Counted from the stretch's first letter, positions 1 through 8,760 are shown. The stretch is DNA of 64,000 bases from an uncultured Bacteroidales bacterium (GCA_910578275.1 CAJTPR010000003.1:138874-202873), one strand, 5' to 3'. A program made the numbers and translations. Notes: generated from the sequence alone by a model not told the origin.

Positions 1-312
1 GAGAGGATTGTCCGAGCAGACACGGACGAAGCGTTCCAGACCGAAAGTTTCGGCGGCGCGGATGAAACGGTCGAGCACGTTCTTCTCGTCGCCTCGAAAA
101 CAATCCACGCCGGCTTCGCAGGCCACGTTTTCCAGCACGTCGTCTTGCGGTCGATCGGTCGTGGCCAGGACGATCCTTTTCCCCGGATTGTCTTTCTTGA
201 TATTGTCGATCAGTATGTCGATGATGCGCCGTGTGCCGCAAAAAGGAAGCAGTATCTTGTTATGTAGCCGGCTGGAGCCGGTCCTTGCCTGGATGATGAT
301 GCCCTCGTGCAT
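1..312 (-). CDS. SpsF-type cytidylyltransferase (3' end outside window)
   Basis: The first 104 residues of a nucleotidyltransferase read on the minus strand from an ATG at 312. The start MHEGIIIQARTGSSRLHNK is the nucleotide-binding signature of the SpsF/acylneuraminate cytidylyltransferase family (consensus QARxxSxRLPxK), followed by LATTDR and a CSDNPL segment typical of the active site. Such enzymes activate sugars as CMP derivatives or belong to surface-polysaccharide loci. It lies upstream in the same direction as no other visible gene, since the GT2 gene (minus) precedes it by about 80 bases and probably shares its transcript. The substrate cannot be told from this fragment. Confidence 0.8.
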   Translation of the reverse strand, partial: MHEGIIIQARTGSSRLHNKILLPFCGTRRIIDILIDNIKKDNPGKRIVLATTDRPQDDVLENVACEAGVDCFRGDEKNVLDRFIRAAETFGLERFVRVCSDNPL

Positions 313-393
313 GGTCCCTTTGTTTTCAAACCTTGCAAAGATAGGCAGTTTGCGTGTAATGCGGGAATAAAGGCGGCACCAAGCCACGAGCCC

Positions 394-1431
394 TTACCTT
401 TTGAACCTTTTCATGGCGTTCCCCCTTTTGCTCATGGCTTTCATCGCCTTGAATGCGAACAGGGCGGCTGGCAGGTTCAGTTCGCAGAGCCGCAGCAACA
501 TCCGCCTTTTGAGGGGATTTTTCCTGTAATATCCGTTTTTCCGGTAATCCGGCAGGATTTCATGCATCTCGGCCAGAATCTTGCGCATGTGCGTGGCCGG
601 AGGCCTGGAAAAACGAAAGAAGCAACCGGTCATCGAATAGGTGAAGAAAAGATTGATGAAAAGACCTTCCGTTTCCTCTTTGTATGGTTTGTGGAATCCG
701 AGTCTTTTCATGTTTTGGAAAAGCATCTTGGCGGTTTCAAGGCGTTCGAAGAAGGAGTGGTCGTCGAACGTCCGTACCGTGGACGATATGTCGGAGCATC
801 GATAATGGTAATGCGGTGCGGACAATTGGACGATTTGGCCGGCGCACAAGAAGAGCGGGACAAGGACGGCATTGTCTTCGTAAAGCGTCTTTTCGGGAAA
901 AAACAGGTCGTACCGTGAAAACATGGATTTCTTGAAAAGGGACGTCCAAAGCCGGAAGCCGCCGAAAAAAAGGAGCTTGTCCCTCTCGGGAGAGCGTTCG
1001 CCCGAGGGCAGGACAGGCAGCCGTACTTCCCTTATGTCGTTTTCCGAGTAATAGCAGAAGTAGTCGTTGGTGACGATGTCGGCCTGTGACGCAAGGGCGG
1101 CCTTCCAGAGGCATTCATACATAAGGGGAGACACGAAGTCGTCGCTGTCCACGAATCCGACATGCTCGGCCCGTGCCGCCCGGATGCCGGCATTCCTCGC
1201 TCCGCCTTGTCGCCGGTTTTCCGGCAAGCGGATGACCCTTATCCGCGGATCCCTCCGTGCGTATGCTTCCAAGACGGATTTGCTGTTGTCCGGCGAACAG
1301 TCGTCCACGCAGATGATTTCGATCTGTTCCAAGGTCTGCGCCAGAAGCGAATCCAGGCACTGCGGCAGATATTTTTCCACGTTGTAGACAGGGACGATGA
1401 CACTGACCAAAGGATTTTCTCGCATTTGCAT
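394..1431 (-). CDS. Family 2 glycosyltransferase
   Basis: A 345-residue GT-A fold glycosyltransferase. The N-terminus VSVIVPVYNVEKYLPQCLDS is classic for GT2, followed by VDDCSPDNS (nucleotide-sugar binding) and VDSDDF, the DxD metal-binding motif, around residue 95. It would transfer a sugar from an NDP-sugar onto a growing cell-surface glycan on the cytoplasmic side. The open frame extends further upstream to 1995, but that part is antisense to the neighbouring GT4 gene, so I place the start at the ATG at 1431 (an alternative ATG lies at 1425). The C-terminal third has many aromatic and basic residues, as in membrane-associated GT2 proteins. It is divergent from the GT4 gene at 1547. Confidence 0.88.
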   Translation of the reverse strand: MQMRENPLVSVIVPVYNVEKYLPQCLDSLLAQTLEQIEIICVDDCSPDNSKSVLEAYARRDPRIRVIRLPENRRQGGARNAGIRAARAEHVGFVDSDDFVSPLMYECLWKAALASQADIVTNDYFCYYSENDIREVRLPVLPSGERSPERDKLLFFGGFRLWTSLFKKSMFSRYDLFFPEKTLYEDNAVLVPLFLCAGQIVQLSAPHYHYRCSDISSTVRTFDDHSFFERLETAKMLFQNMKRLGFHKPYKEETEGLFINLFFTYSMTGCFFRFSRPPATHMRKILAEMHEILPDYRKNGYYRKNPLKRRMLLRLCELNLPAALFAFKAMKAMSKRGNAMKRFKR

Positions 1432-1497
1432 CGGAATAAAATAATGCAAATGTGCGAAAAAAAAACATGTAACCTGAAAAAATACGACAAATAGGAT

Positions 1498-1512
1498 TTT
1501 TATTATTACATT
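1498..1512 (+). promoter_or_regulatory. 15-base element before GT4 start, repeated at 3902
   Basis: TTTTATTATTACATT lies 34 bases upstream of the GT4 ATG at 1547. The identical 15 bases occur at 3902-3916, 39 bases upstream of the methyltransferase ATG at 3956. It resembles a degenerate Bacteroidetes -7 region and may be a shared promoter or upstream element of the polysaccharide locus. Function is inferred only from position and identity. Confidence 0.4.
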
Positions 1513-1546
1513 GCGTCTTGATAGCGATGGAAAAATCCTATGTGTC

Positions 1547-2860
1547 ATGGATGGAAAAAGAAACGTTGTCTTGATCTTTACGCCGGACTTGACTCCGTCC
1601 GGGATTGAAAACGGCCGGGGCGTTACCGGTTTTTCCCTGATGGTGGATGAATACGCACGGCTGTTGGCCCGCCATGGAAAAGTCGTCAGGGTATCTTGTT
1701 CCTCCTTGAAGAATCCGGACTTGAAGATAGGCGACGAGTACCTGCTCTTGGAAAGGAGCCTTTGGCAGATTGCAAGGCATGCCCGGCCGGGAGATTGGAA
1801 ACATGCATTCTTGTATTTTCTGGCCTCCTGCCGCCTGTCGCGATCCGCCAGATGGCGGATCTTCAAGCAGCGATTGAGCATGGGCTTGTATGTGAAGCAG
1901 ATACGGAGGAGTGGCGCGGAGGTGGTGTTCTTGCAGTCGTTCTTGCCCCACATCATGCCTTTCGTGGGGGCCGCGTTGCATGAGAAGGTTCCCATGGCGC
2001 TTGCCTGTCATCAGGCTTACGATGACCGAAGCCCGTTGTTTGCAAATTATGAAGGGGCGTTTGCCCGTTATGCGGTCGCCCCTATGGTCATGAACGGTAT
2101 TCCTGTGAGCGGGGTAGGCTCCGGTATCGCGCGGTATTTCCGGCAGCATGTTCCTGAATGCTATTGGTCTCGCTTGCACGTCATCGGCAATCCGATACCT
2201 GAACCGGACGGCATGCTTGGCCGGAAAAAGGATTCCGGGTTATTCACGATCGTCGTTTCGGGCAACATCGGGGAACGTAAGAACCAAAGCCAGGTGCTTC
2301 GGGCGTTGGCATGCTTGCCGGCCGAAGAGCGCAGCCGCTTGCAAGTGATTTTCATCGGCGATGATTCCACGCATGGCAGGATACGGAGGCAAGCCGTCGA
2401 AGCCGGTGTGGAGCGTCTTTGCCGTTTCATGGGACGCTTGTCCAGGGAAGAGACGCTCCGTGTGACGGCAGGTGCGGACCTGGTACTTTCGGCCACACGT
2501 AGCGAGGGATTCGGATTGCCTTTCATCGAAGGATTTTCCTTCGGCGTTCCGGCCGTGTTTTTCGCGGATATAGACGCGGCCGCGGAACTGGGCGATCCCA
2601 AGTGCGCGGTCTTGGTAAGGGAGCGTGGCGACGAGGCGCTTGCCGAAGGTATCTTGCAAGCCATGCGGACGGAATGGGACAGGGAGCATATCCGCAGGTC
2701 GGTGAGGGAGAAGTTCGGTCCGCAGGCGATAGCCGGACAACATGCAAGGCTGCTGGGTTCGGCATCGGTCCCGTCATTGAGCGAAAAAAGGTGGGACAGG
2801 ATGATGTTGGCCTACTTGCGGAACAAGGACGGGCGTTTCTATCCGGCCTCGGATCGGTAA
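1547..2860 (+). CDS. Family 4 glycosyltransferase
   Basis: A 437-residue GT-B glycosyltransferase. The N-terminal acceptor domain has a Rossmann start (NVVLIFTPDLTPSGIENGRG). The C-terminal domain carries VSGNIGERKNQ, and the donor-binding E-x7-E motif is visible in SEGFGLPFIEG near residue 325. Expected role: adding a sugar to a lipid-linked surface polysaccharide in the cytoplasm. The open frame begins at a TTG at 1511, but the ATG at 1547 is the better start because it follows the shared AT-rich upstream element at a suitable distance. It is convergent with the DUF115-like gene that ends at 2897. Confidence 0.87.
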   Translation: MDGKRNVVLIFTPDLTPSGIENGRGVTGFSLMVDEYARLLARHGKVVRVSCSSLKNPDLKIGDEYLLLERSLWQIARHARPGDWKHAFLYFLASCRLSRSARWRIFKQRLSMGLYVKQIRRSGAEVVFLQSFLPHIMPFVGAALHEKVPMALACHQAYDDRSPLFANYEGAFARYAVAPMVMNGIPVSGVGSGIARYFRQHVPECYWSRLHVIGNPIPEPDGMLGRKKDSGLFTIVVSGNIGERKNQSQVLRALACLPAEERSRLQVIFIGDDSTHGRIRRQAVEAGVERLCRFMGRLSREETLRVTAGADLVLSATRSEGFGLPFIEGFSFGVPAVFFADIDAAAELGDPKCAVLVRERGDEALAEGILQAMRTEWDREHIRRSVREKFGPQAIAGQHARLLGSASVPSLSEKRWDRMMLAYLRNKDGRFYPASDR

Positions 2861-2896
2861 TCCCGCAGGGAACGGCGTCCAGGGAATCCCGGGGTA

Positions 2897-3670
2897 TCAG
2901 ATTTTCAATCTGGCGAACACGTCGATGTATGATCCGGGCGTGATGTTGTAAATGCCGGTACCGAGCTTGCGGGCCACGCGGTCGATCCGTCCGTATGATT
3001 GCAGGACCATGGAGAAACTCAGCAGGATCCGATACAATGGAGCGGATTTGCGTACGGTTTCTTTCGATCCGTTGTCATAACAATGTTTGTCGTCGAGCAG
3101 CACTTCATTGTTCTCGTTTACCCAAAGCTGCTTGATCCACGAGTGGTCGGCTCCTGCGACATAGATGTTCCTGAATCCGATTCTGAGGCAATTGGCAATG
3201 GAGGGGACCAGCACGTTGTGCGGAGCGGGCAAGCCCCACCCCTTGAGGGTGGCACGCTGGACGAACCACTCGGGGCCGTCGACCTTCGTCATGTTGTAAT
3301 AGGCGATTCCGATGCAAGGATTCTTTGACAAAAGGGCTTGCTTCTTACGCCATATCGCGTGTTTCTTCGCATAAGCGGGAATCATCAGAAGGAAATCCCA
3401 GTCGACGGATTCCTTGATGACGTCGAGGATTCCGGCATCTTCTTCGCGCATGAAGAAGGCCGGATCCGCCAATACGTAGAGAGAGGGCTTTACTTGCGTG
3501 AATCTTTCGTGCAAGGCAAAGAAGTTGACGGCCAGAATGGCTTTGTCTTTCATGAAATCCTGTTTCTGTTCCAGGAAATCCTTTGCGGAAGGTCCGTTCC
3601 CCAGGACCACGACTTCATCGAAAGGCGTCGGATTGACGAGCCTGGATGCTTTCTTGGATTGAATCGTCAT
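2897..3670 (-). CDS. DUF115/MptE-like protein of the polysaccharide locus
   Basis: About 257 residues with VVVLGNGPSAKDFL near the N-terminus and VAGADHSWIK in the second half. These are the two hallmarks of the DUF115 (6-hydroxymethylpterin pyrophosphokinase MptE-like) fold, which in Bacteroidetes polysaccharide loci is found in glycan-modifying or glycosyltransferase-like proteins. No membrane segment is seen. The start is uncertain: the ATG at 3670 is the only one close to the domain, but the frame is open upstream to 3892 with a plausible extension rich in Lys/Leu. A -7-like TACTTTTG (complement of 3813-3820) lies upstream of the chosen start. Enzymatic activity is unknown. Confidence 0.7.
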   Translation of the reverse strand: MTIQSKKASRLVNPTPFDEVVVLGNGPSAKDFLEQKQDFMKDKAILAVNFFALHERFTQVKPSLYVLADPAFFMREEDAGILDVIKESVDWDFLLMIPAYAKKHAIWRKKQALLSKNPCIGIAYYNMTKVDGPEWFVQRATLKGWGLPAPHNVLVPSIANCLRIGFRNIYVAGADHSWIKQLWVNENNEVLLDDKHCYDNGSKETVRKSAPLYRILLSFSMVLQSYGRIDRVARKLGTGIYNITPGSYIDVFARLKI

Positions 3671-3812
3671 TTTCAGCAACGAAACGGTCAATTTCAAGCT
3701 GTCGGACAGGAAGCGTTGGATGGATACTAGTTTGGCCGGTGCGGGAACCTTGGGCCATTGTTCGGTCTTGTTTGGATTCTTCTTCACTTGTTCGGGAATA
3801 ATCGGATAGGTG

Positions 3813-3820
3813 CAAAAGTA
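3813..3820 (-). promoter_or_regulatory. -7 box for DUF115-like gene
   Basis: Minus strand reads TACTTTTG, matching TAnnTTTG. It would give a 5' leader of roughly 135 bases to the ATG at 3670, or a shorter one if translation starts at an upstream alternative codon. No clear TTTG -33 box was found. Confidence 0.4.
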
Positions 3821-3955
3821 AGGAATTTGCACGGATTGCCGGTGGAGAAGGCGGTCCGTGCTTTTCGCATCCCGTTTTCCGGAAGACGGCATCCGTCCGT
3901 GTTTTATTATTACATTTACCGGTTACTTGCTATCAATCGAAAATCCGATACGGAG

Positions 3956-4687
3956 ATGGACGACAATAATTTGACGGAACGCGAAACTTGGCGTGAATAT
4001 TGGAGCAATCATAAACTGGAATCCGTTCCGGCTCATCCGTTTTACAAGCGATATTTGCCGGAGATACCCGCTACGGCCAAGTTCATCGAAATAGGCGGTT
4101 TCCCGGGTTACAATGCCGGTTTTTTCCATAAGAACGTCTGTCGGGACGTGTCTATCCTGGATTTTCATATCGATACGGAGATTGTCAGGAGACTGGAGCA
4201 GGCGAACGGGATGCAGGTGGGAACGATCAAGACGTTCGAAGCGGATTTCTTTGCCTCGAAGCCTGTGTCGGAAGAAACGTTCGGAGTCGTGTTTTCCATA
4301 GGTTTCGTCGAACATTTTCAAGATACCGAAGATGTCGTGGCCAGGCATGTGGAATTGCTGGAAAAGGACGGGTGGCTTGTCATGATCCTGCCTAATTTCC
4401 GGGGACTGAACGGATGGTTGCAGTACCTGTTCGACCGGAAGAACCTTGCCATGCACAATTTGGACAGCATGCGGCTGGAGCGGCTGCGTGCCTGCTGTGA
4501 ATGTCTGGACTTGAAAGACGTCAAGGTGGAATATACCCGCAGGCCGATGCTTTGGCTGGAACCCAAGGATACGGTCTTGAACAGGATCGGCCGGTTCCTT
4601 GTCAAGGGTCTCAGTTACTTCTTGAAACTGTTTCCGTTCAAGGGACGCTTGCTGTCTCCGTATATGATTGTCGTGGCAAGGAAGTGA
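3956..4687 (+). CDS. Class I SAM-dependent methyltransferase
   Basis: A 243-residue methyltransferase. Motif I is FIEIGGFPGYNAG (the glycine-rich SAM loop), the acidic residue after beta 2 is in ILDFHID, and motif II/III is VFSIGFVEHFQD followed by LEKDGWLVMILPN. The Methyltransf_11/23 fold and its place between glycosyltransferases suggest methylation of a sugar or glycan intermediate. The C-terminus is basic and hydrophobic, possibly membrane-associated. ATG at 3956 is chosen; upstream in-frame sequence is antisense to the promoter of the DUF115-like gene. It ends about 80 bases before the convergent GT4 gene. Confidence 0.85.
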   Translation: MDDNNLTERETWREYWSNHKLESVPAHPFYKRYLPEIPATAKFIEIGGFPGYNAGFFHKNVCRDVSILDFHIDTEIVRRLEQANGMQVGTIKTFEADFFASKPVSEETFGVVFSIGFVEHFQDTEDVVARHVELLEKDGWLVMILPNFRGLNGWLQYLFDRKNLAMHNLDSMRLERLRACCECLDLKDVKVEYTRRPMLWLEPKDTVLNRIGRFLVKGLSYFLKLFPFKGRLLSPYMIVVARK

Positions 4688-4766
4688 GGCCGCCGCTTTT
4701 TTCGTGAATGCGCCTTGCGTTCTGGCATGTCGTCGCCCGGATAGTCCCGGTGACGAGGCCGAATGC

Positions 4767-6032
4767 TTACCGGCCCATGCTTGCGGCCGCTTGGCGGTAG
4801 GCCTGGTCATATTGCCTGGCGACGGCTGCTTCCGAATAACAGTCCAGGACCTTCTTTCTGCTGTTTTCCGAATATTGCCGGTAGGATTCCTCCGGCAGCC
4901 CGAGGAGGAATTTCAATCCGCGGACAAGGTCTTCCGTCGATTTGTATTCGGCCACGTAGCCGTTCCGTCCGTGGTCGATCATCTCGGGGATGCCTCCCAC
5001 GTTGAAGCCGATGCACGGTATTCCGCAGGCCATGGCCTCCATGATCATGTTGGGCAGGTTTTCGTACAAGGAAGGGGTAAGGAAAAAATCGGCGGCGGAA
5101 TAGATCTTGCTTAGCAAGGCCTCTTCTTTCACATAGTCGAAGGCGTGGACCTGGCAGTGGAAGAAGGTCTTCATGTCAGAGGCTCCGTTCCCTATGCAGA
5201 TGACTTCCGTCGTTCGCGCAAACTCCGTATCCTCGAGAAGGGTATTGACGGCCTTTGCCATATATTCAGGTCCTTTGCGATAATCCTTCATGTTGACCGC
5301 ACCGACCAGGATCAATCTTTTCCCTTGCGGAAGGGCCAGTTCTTGGCGGCAACCGTTTTTGTCCCGAGGCATGAAAATTTCCGTGTCGATAGGGTTGGGG
5401 ATATTTATCACTTTTTGGTTTCCTAAAAGCATGCCGGAAGAAGCGATGTCCTTGAGCCATCGGCTACAGGTGACGAATGTCAGCCGTTTCCGGGCGAACA
5501 ACGCTTTCTTTTTTTCAAAAGTCGTCCAGGACAAGTCTTTTCTTCGGGACGTCTGCAAGAGAGGGCAGCCGGCGCAATGTGTCTGAAATTTCGTGCATTC
5601 CCCCGTGCTGTGGCAGATACCGGTGGAACACCATTGGTCGTGCATGGTCCATACCACAGGCTTGCCGCTCGTGAGGATTTTCCGCAAGTCCTTCATGGCC
5701 AGCATCCCTTGGTTTATCCAGTGCAGGTGGATGACGTCCGCTTCCTTGAAGCATGGCAATTTGGTGATGTCGGTGCCCGTATATGCCGGGTCTATCTCGA
5801 ACAGGCGTTTCTTGGAAAAACCGTTTCGGATGACGATCAGGAGTCTTTCGTAGAGAAAGTCATGTCTTTTGCGCCATTTCCCGGGAACCTCGAATACGTT
5901 CTTGTCGTCGGTTTTCTTGTCATTGACCAGCATGCGAGCCTCCGTACCGTTTTTGTTCAAGGCTTTCATGAGCCTGTTGGCGGCGACGGCGGCACCGCCG
6001 GTACGTTCGGATGTGTTTACGATCAAAATCAT
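4767..6032 (-). CDS. Family 4 glycosyltransferase (WcaC-like)
   Basis: A 421-residue GT4 enzyme. The N-terminus is MILIVNTSERTGGAAVAANR, the usual start of Bacteroides WcaC-type transferases, followed by VIHLHWINQG, VWTMHDQWCSTG and a Cys-rich segment (CHSTGECTKF...CAGCPLL) that recurs in this subfamily and may bind metal. The donor domain has the E-x7-E motif in YENLPNMIMEAMACG near residue 335. Predicted role: polysaccharide chain assembly. The ATG at 6032 is supported by homology of the N-terminus. Directly before it lies a perfect 21-bp hairpin (6036-6088), an unusual setting that could control translation or transcription. Confidence 0.88.
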   Translation of the reverse strand: MILIVNTSERTGGAAVAANRLMKALNKNGTEARMLVNDKKTDDKNVFEVPGKWRKRHDFLYERLLIVIRNGFSKKRLFEIDPAYTGTDITKLPCFKEADVIHLHWINQGMLAMKDLRKILTSGKPVVWTMHDQWCSTGICHSTGECTKFQTHCAGCPLLQTSRRKDLSWTTFEKKKALFARKRLTFVTCSRWLKDIASSGMLLGNQKVINIPNPIDTEIFMPRDKNGCRQELALPQGKRLILVGAVNMKDYRKGPEYMAKAVNTLLEDTEFARTTEVICIGNGASDMKTFFHCQVHAFDYVKEEALLSKIYSAADFFLTPSLYENLPNMIMEAMACGIPCIGFNVGGIPEMIDHGRNGYVAEYKSTEDLVRGLKFLLGLPEESYRQYSENSRKKVLDCYSEAAVARQYDQAYRQAAASMGR

Positions 6033-6035
6033 GAA

Positions 6036-6088
6036 GGGCTTGGAAATATCTTGCGATAATAAGACTTTCGCAAGATATTTCCAAGCCC
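6036..6088. promoter_or_regulatory. Perfect 21-bp inverted repeat immediately upstream of GT4 start
   Basis: Arms 6036-6056 and 6068-6088 are exact reverse complements, separated by 11 bases. On the minus strand the hairpin ends three bases before the ATG at 6032, so the mRNA would have its ribosome-binding region sealed next to a very stable stem. There is no U-tract on the gene side, which argues against a simple terminator, and the 11-base spacer is too short for a typical invertible promoter. It may be an attenuator, a protein-binding site or the scar of a small inverted duplication. Confidence 0.75.
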
Positions 6089-6177
6089 GTGGCCGCTATG
6101 TGGCTGGCCGGTCTCCGGTCGGGGGGCGTCGCGTTCGGGGAAGGAAAGGGTATGCAAGGAACCGATGGGTGGAAAAG

Positions 6178-6211
6178 AAAACGGGCGGACAAGAAATTGT
6201 CCGCCCGTTTT
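6178..6211. terminator. Bidirectional Rho-independent terminator after the PpiD gene
   Basis: Perfect 15-bp arms (6178-6192 and 6197-6211) with a four-base loop, GC-rich core and A/T tails on both sides. It lies 20 bases past the stop codon of the PpiD-type gene. Confidence 0.9.
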
Positions 6212-6231
6212 CCTTATGGAAGAAATCAGGA

Positions 6232-8343
6232 TTAGAAATAGAACTCGCGATTATCCTCGATTTCGGCGATGTCCTCGAGCGCGGACGAAACGAGGCTGCC
6301 GGCGGATTGCCGGTACTGCATCTGCATGCCGCGTACCATGTTGGCTACCTGGACGGGATCGGCGGGAGCGGAAAGGACGTCGTCCACCACCACGCGGTAA
6401 ACACCGGCGTTGCCCTCGATGGGACGGGAAAGGACGCCTTTTTCAAGGCCGCAGATCTGTCCCGTTATCTTGGGTTCGTAGGAATTTCCGATCATCGGGT
6501 AGGAATTGAGGCGGATGCCGAACGCGGTGTCTATTCGCAGTTCCAGCGATGCGGCGATTTCCTCGATGCTGTTGCCGGCCGAGAGACGCTTGGCCAGTTC
6601 CTTGCCTTTCTTTTCCTGTTTTACCAATTGTTCCACTTGCGGAATCTTGGTGATGCGGTCGAAAGGAATGTATTCGTCTTCGTTGATGCTGCGCAGGGCG
6701 GCAATCACGTAGCGGTTTTCCGTCTCGAATATCTGGTCGGCCACATTGCCTTCCTTGGTATCCTGGTTGTATGCCCAGCGGATTACTTCACGCGAACCGT
6801 TGGCACCCGGCAGGTTGCTCTCCAGTTCGGTAACGGCGGCTTGACGGACTTGTACACCCATCTTGCGGGCGGCCGAATCCAATCCGGCGATCTTGCCTTT
6901 GCACTGTCCCAAAAGCTGGTTGGCACGCGTGTACATGGCCTTCGTCGTGGCCGCGCTTGGTTCGATGGGCACGTTTACCAAGGCCGCCAGCACTTTCTTG
7001 ACGGGCTTGGTCTTTTCGGCCACGTGGATCACGTGGAATCCGGCGGGAGCTTCCACGACAGTGGCGGTGCCGGCGGGCGTGTTCAAGATGGCGCGGTTCA
7101 TGTAGCCCACGAAATAGCCGTCGCGTTGCCAGCCCAGGTCGCCGCCGTTCTGGCGGGCGGAGGGATCTTCCGAATACGTGGCGGCCAGCGAGGCGAACAT
7201 GTCGGCATGAGCGTTGATGACGTCTTTCAAGGAGTCGGCCAAACGGCGGGATTGTTCCTTGTCACGGCCGCTCTGGCTTCCGGCTTCCGTGTAGGAAAGG
7301 AAGATATGGTTCAGGTGGATGCTGTCGGGACGCATCTGGACATCCAGCAACGCGGCCATCTGGAACGAACGTCCCATGCGACGAGGGGCGAAGAACGTGC
7401 CGGCCTTGGCATGGAAGAGCGTGTCCCAACCGGGGAAAATCTCGCTTTGGTTACGATAGAGGCTGTCGAAACGTTGTCCGGAGGTGACCGCGTTCACGAA
7501 ATCGGGAACGGAAGTCTCGTTTTGGAATTCCTCGTAAAGTTGCGCCACGTGCTTTTCGAGGTCGGCCATGTCCTGGGCCGTAGGGGTCACGTCGAATACC
7601 ACGTAATCCAGGCTGCGGCTCTTGTTTTGCCTGAACCTGAACTTGTTCTCGTCGTAGAATTTCTTGTAGTCGCCCTTGGAGACTTGCACGTCGTCGTCTT
7701 CGATGCCGGAGTACGGGAGCATGATCCAGCGGGCCGTGGACGTGGAAGCCAAGGGGCCGCTCTGGAACGCGGCCAAGGTCTTGGGCATATAGAACGACTT
7801 GGCGGCGAGGTTGTTGTATTTTTCCTTGAGGCGTTCGTTCTTGACGATCCGTTCCAATTCGCTCAAGGCTGCCTTGTCTTGGTCGGAAAGCTGGTTGAAA
7901 TTGCCGATGATGTTCATTACCTGTTGGCGATCGTACAGGCCGGTCTGCGGGTTGGTGAAATATTGGTAGAGGTAGGGGCTGATGAACTTGCCGTAGTACA
8001 TGTCGTTCATTTCGGCGGTGGTCACCTGCATGCCCGCTTCCTGGCAGGCCTCTCCGAGCAGCATGTCCGAAACCATGCGCTGCCATGCCATGTTCCGGAT
8101 CTGGTTCATGTCTTCTTCGGTAACCTTTTCGTCGCCCTGGGCGCGCTTGTATTGCTCGGTAAGTTGGTCCACGTCGGCCGAGAAGCGGTTGTACGAAACC
8201 GTTTCACCGTTGATCACGGCCACCGGAGGCGCGTTTTGTCCTCTTCTGCCGAAGGCGTCCTGTACGACGAAACCGATAATGGCGATGCCAATCAAGGCTA
8301 CCGCGAGGCCGGCATGTTTTCTGATTTTACCGATAATTGCCAT
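6232..8343 (-). CDS. PpiD/SurA-type peptidyl-prolyl isomerase
   Basis: A 703-residue envelope foldase. One N-terminal membrane anchor (residues about 11-30, AGLAVALIGIAIIGFVV) is followed by a SurA_N_3-type chaperone domain and a parvulin domain around residues 340-440 (HLNHIFLSY, YSEDPSARQNGGDLGW, FHVIHVAEK). A second C-terminal chaperone-like part follows, as in Bacteroidales PpiD, which are longer than E. coli PpiD (623 aa). It should assist folding of exported proteins on the periplasmic side of the inner membrane. It is followed by a strong terminator and is divergent from the small lipoprotein gene; a -7 box (complement of 8400-8407) lies 57 bases upstream. Confidence 0.9.
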   Translation of the reverse strand: MAIIGKIRKHAGLAVALIGIAIIGFVVQDAFGRRGQNAPPVAVINGETVSYNRFSADVDQLTEQYKRAQGDEKVTEEDMNQIRNMAWQRMVSDMLLGEACQEAGMQVTTAEMNDMYYGKFISPYLYQYFTNPQTGLYDRQQVMNIIGNFNQLSDQDKAALSELERIVKNERLKEKYNNLAAKSFYMPKTLAAFQSGPLASTSTARWIMLPYSGIEDDDVQVSKGDYKKFYDENKFRFRQNKSRSLDYVVFDVTPTAQDMADLEKHVAQLYEEFQNETSVPDFVNAVTSGQRFDSLYRNQSEIFPGWDTLFHAKAGTFFAPRRMGRSFQMAALLDVQMRPDSIHLNHIFLSYTEAGSQSGRDKEQSRRLADSLKDVINAHADMFASLAATYSEDPSARQNGGDLGWQRDGYFVGYMNRAILNTPAGTATVVEAPAGFHVIHVAEKTKPVKKVLAALVNVPIEPSAATTKAMYTRANQLLGQCKGKIAGLDSAARKMGVQVRQAAVTELESNLPGANGSREVIRWAYNQDTKEGNVADQIFETENRYVIAALRSINEDEYIPFDRITKIPQVEQLVKQEKKGKELAKRLSAGNSIEEIAASLELRIDTAFGIRLNSYPMIGNSYEPKITGQICGLEKGVLSRPIEGNAGVYRVVVDDVLSAPADPVQVANMVRGMQMQYRQSAGSLVSSALEDIAEIEDNREFYF

Positions 8344-8399
8344 TTTCCTGATGTTTTTTGGATAAAAAAGCCCGGGCTGCGCGCACGGGCAAAGCGGCG

Positions 8400-8407
8400 C
8401 AAATTTA
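8400..8407 (-). promoter_or_regulatory. -7 box for PpiD gene
   Basis: Minus strand TAAATTTG, an exact TAnnTTTG match, 57 bases before the ATG at 8343. A GC-rich dyad lies in the leader (8369-8391). Confidence 0.55.
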
Positions 8408-8447
8408 TAAAATCAAAATCATCTGTGCAACATAAGGAAATTTTTGC

Positions 8448-8455
8448 TACCTTTG
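8448..8455 (+). promoter_or_regulatory. -7 box for small lipoprotein
   Basis: TACCTTTG matches TAnnTTTG exactly, 64 bases before the ATG at 8520. Divergent from the PpiD promoter about 40 bases away. Confidence 0.6.
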
Positions 8456-8519
8456 CCCGATTTTTAGAGGACTGAAAGAAATCATCCTTTATCATAAACT
8501 TTTAAAAAACCAAGTAGAA

Positions 8520-8738
8520 ATGAAAAAACTGGTTCTCGCTTGCGCCTTGTTGGCCGCTTTCGCTTTCGTAGGCTGCAAATCCAACAAGACCGCGGCTCCC
8601 GTGGAAGCCGCCGAAGCTCCCACCACCGAAGAAGTAGCCGTTGCTCCCGCCGACAGCGCCGCCGTTTGTCCTGAAACGGGCAAGGTTTGCGATGAAAAGG
8701 CCGAAGGCGAAAAGGTTTGCGAAAAGAAAGCCGAATAA
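8520..8738 (+). CDS. Small lipoprotein, unknown function
   Basis: A 72-residue protein. MKKLVLACALLAAFAFVGC is a lipoprotein signal peptide with the lipobox FVGC at residues 16-19, so a mature protein of about 53 residues is lipid-anchored. The mature part is rich in Ala, Glu, Pro and Val, looks disordered, and carries three further cysteines (VCPETGKVC, KVCEKK). The CPETGKVC portion has a CxxxxxC spacing that might bind metal or form a disulphide. It has its own promoter and terminator, so it is a single-gene unit and probably well expressed. No function is recognised. Confidence 0.82.
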   Translation: MKKLVLACALLAAFAFVGCKSNKTAAPVEAAEAPTTEEVAVAPADSAAVCPETGKVCDEKAEGEKVCEKKAE

Positions 8739-8760
8739 CGATTCGTTTCGGTTTCAAGGA

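Noticed and set aside
6036..6088. Invertible promoter (phase-variation switch)
   Set aside because: The spacer between the arms is only 11 bases, too short to hold a promoter, and no invertase gene is nearby in the window.
5869..8475. 868-residue open frame on the plus strand opposite the PpiD gene
   Set aside because: Antisense shadow caused by high GC; composition rich in His, Gly and Val without any domain, whereas the minus strand encodes a clear foldase.
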